Assembly (NCBI GenBank): GCA_963747405.1
Contig: CAVVFG010000016.1
Location: 319,126-383,125, forward strand
Reading direction: 5' to 3'
DNA length: 64,000 bases
Origin: Fodinibacter sp963747405
GTDB lineage: Bacteria > Actinomycetota > Actinomycetes > Actinomycetales > Dermatophilaceae
Part shown: positions 62,698-64,000 of the stretch, one piece after another
Layout of the letters: each line of letters begins with the position of its first letter
How positions within the stretch are numbered: position 1 is the stretch's first letter
Notes under the pieces: model-generated
The model's input: the letters and a program-made list of their open reading frames with translations, nothing else
The model's database searches: none
Told to the model about the DNA's origin: nothing
Translations under genes and position numbers: made by a program

Positions 62698-64000
62698 ATG
62701 GCGCCGCGAGCCCAGGTGGTCATCCTGGCCACCGGGGCGCTGGTCGGCGTCGCGATGGCCGTCGTCACGGCCCGCAACCTGCCGGTCCCACCCCCGGCCT
62801 ACGACGTGGTCCCGGTGCTCTTCGCCGGCGGGGTCGCGGTCCTGGCCGGCGTCCTCGTGGGCCGCTGGCGACCGGGCAACGCGAGCGCCTGGCTGCTGGT
62901 CGCGATGGGGCTGGTCACGATGCTCGCGCTCCTGGCGTTCTCCAACCACGCGCTGCCGTTCACCGTGGGCGGCCTGTTGGCAGGGACCCAGGTCGCCGTG
63001 GCGCTCCAGCTGCTCCTGTCACTGCCCGATGGCCACCTGGAGACCGGGCTCGACCGCTCGCTGGTCGCCCTCGTCTACGGCACCACCGTCGCGTCGAAGG
63101 TGCTGCCGAACCTCTTCCTCGACTGCACCAACCCGTTCGGATGGGGCTGCCCGGGAAACGCCCTGCTGGTGCGCGACGACCCCGACCTCGTGGTGCTGCT
63201 GGACCGGATGGTGGGCGTGGTCGGGGCCGGCGTGGTGGCCGTGGTCGGCCAGCGGATGTTCGTCCGGTGGTGGCGTGCGAGGCCGACCCGCCGCAGGGTG
63301 CTGGCCGCGCCGTACCTGGCGGCGGTGCCGGTGCTGGTCATGACGGTGGTGGGCCTCCTCCGGCCGGTGGAGCGCTTCGGCGCGGTTGCCGTGCTGCTCG
63401 AGCCGCTGCTGCTCAGCCTGTTGCCGGTCGGAGTGCTGCTCGGGATCCTCCGCAGCCAGGCGCGCTCGGGCGTGGTGGGGTCGCTGGTGACCGCGGTCGA
63501 GCCGCACACGGCGGCAGCGCGCGATCGCCTCGAGCCGCTGCTGGCCGCGGCACTCGGCGACCCGTCGGCACGGCTGCTCTCGCTCGAGGAGGCCTCGGCG
63601 ACGCAGGCCGACGGTCGGGCACGCACCGCGGTCGCCGCGGCGGGGCGCACGCTGGCGGTGCTGGAGCACGATCCCGAGCTGGTCTCGGAGCCGGAGGTGC
63701 TGTCCGCGGTGCTCGCCACGGCGAGCCTGGCCCTGGAGAAGGAGCGCCTCGGCGCGCTGGCACGCGCTCAGCTGGCCGAGGTCGCCGAGTCACGGCACCG
63801 CCTGGCGGCCGCCCAGGTGGAGGAGCGTCGTCGGCTCGAGCGCGACCTCCACGACGGCGCCCAGCAGCGACTGGTCACGGTGCGGTTGCTGCTGGCGCTG
63901 GCCGAGGAGCAGGGCCCGGGCAGCGACCTCGTCAGGCAGGCCACGGCCCTGGTGCAGGAGACGATGGCCGAGCTGCGGGACCTGGCACGCGGCGTGCACC
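62698..64000 (+). CDS. Second NarL/LiaS-type histidine kinase, C-terminus cut by the window edge
   Basis: 434 residues are visible. The N-terminal part has about eight hydrophobic segments (to residue about 260), then a degenerate GAF-like region, then the H-box ERRRLERDLHDGAQQRLV with His385. The ATP-binding domain lies beyond the window. GAGGGGGGCG precedes the ATG at 62698; an ATG at 62662 in the same frame lacks such a site. It shares layout and H-box with the kinase at 59021. The 250-base gap to the divergent lipoprotein gene shows nothing else I recognise. Confidence 0.88.
   Translation, partial: MAPRAQVVILATGALVGVAMAVVTARNLPVPPPAYDVVPVLFAGGVAVLAGVLVGRWRPGNASAWLLVAMGLVTMLALLAFSNHALPFTVGGLLAGTQVAVALQLLLSLPDGHLETGLDRSLVALVYGTTVASKVLPNLFLDCTNPFGWGCPGNALLVRDDPDLVVLLDRMVGVVGAGVVAVVGQRMFVRWWRARPTRRRVLAAPYLAAVPVLVMTVVGLLRPVERFGAVAVLLEPLLLSLLPVGVLLGILRSQARSGVVGSLVTAVEPHTAAARDRLEPLLAAALGDPSARLLSLEEASATQADGRARTAVAAAGRTLAVLEHDPELVSEPEVLSAVLATASLALEKERLGALARAQLAEVAESRHRLAAAQVEERRRLERDLHDGAQQRLVTVRLLLALAEEQGPGSDLVRQATALVQETMAELRDLARGVH

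Overview
The window is GC-rich (about 72% by impression), has no transposase, CRISPR array or rRNA, and carries actinobacterial markers: the mismatch endonuclease NucS, PduO-type cobalamin adenosyltransferase, a DUF2550 gene after atpC, and a Rho with a long basic/acidic insert. The block argS-lysA-hom-thrC-thrB-rho-rpmE-prfA-prmC-tsaC-atp operon-DUF2550-adenosyltransferase, with nucS, an epimerase and a thiolase further left, follows the order known from Mycobacterium tuberculosis (Rv1292 to Rv1323). Base composition, short AtpC and gene content suggest a chromosomal segment of a Micrococcales member, possibly Intrasporangiaceae-like; the family assignment is inference.

Left part (1-6.1 kb): end of a lipoprotein gene, a membrane protein, two MarR-type regulators (one a fused tandem), then a coupled beta-phosphoglucomutase/GH65 phosphorylase pair with a LacI-type operator. 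6.1-15.1 kb: MeaB chaperone, acetyl-CoA acetyltransferase and methylmalonyl/ethylmalonyl-CoA epimerase, a coupled phosphatase-like membrane protein and secreted GH15-like hydrolase, crotonyl-CoA carboxylase/reductase and an AI-2E family membrane protein. 15.2-24 kb: a secreted M6 metalloprotease ending in three 363-bp repeats, a small zinc-ribbon protein, a dimethylglycine/sarcosine dehydrogenase and a double-domain 3-hydroxybutyryl-CoA dehydrogenase. 24-28.4 kb: nucS, then an ArsR-SRPBCC-VOC operon whose last member (YCII) is frameshifted, facing a decayed aldo/keto reductase. 28.4-32.5 kb: PfpI-like protein, ethylmalonyl-CoA mutase-like enzyme, a STAS protein and the adenosyltransferase.

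32.6-57.5 kb is the conserved housekeeping block on the minus strand: DUF2550, the complete F-type ATP synthase (atpI, B, E, F, H, A, G, D, C), a polyprenyl-phosphate sugar phosphotransferase where M. tuberculosis has rfe/wecA, glyA, tsaC, prmC, prfA, rpmE, a plus-strand LLM oxidoreductase and acetyltransferase, rho, thrB, thrC, hom, lysA, argS and a stand-alone receiver protein. Many start and stop codons overlap (ATGA, GTGA, TGATG), so translation is probably coupled.

57.6-64 kb: tRNA-Arg(CCG), an EamA transporter whose frame runs antisense through that tRNA, a histidine kinase/LuxR regulator pair, a lipoprotein, and a second histidine kinase cut by the window edge.

The metabolic theme is CoA-ester and B12 metabolism. 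Thiolase, 3-hydroxybutyryl-CoA dehydrogenase, crotonyl-CoA carboxylase/reductase, epimerase and ethylmalonyl-CoA mutase give much of the first half of the ethylmalonyl-CoA pathway, and MeaB and the adenosyltransferase service the B12 mutase. At least thirteen genes have a TANNNT -10 hexamer ending 6-8 bases before the start codon, which points to widespread leaderless transcription. I found no convincing wholly new system. The best leads are a dispersed long palindrome, an over-represented heptamer, a local insertion in thrC and the hydrolase/membrane-protein pair at 8.9-12.2 kb.
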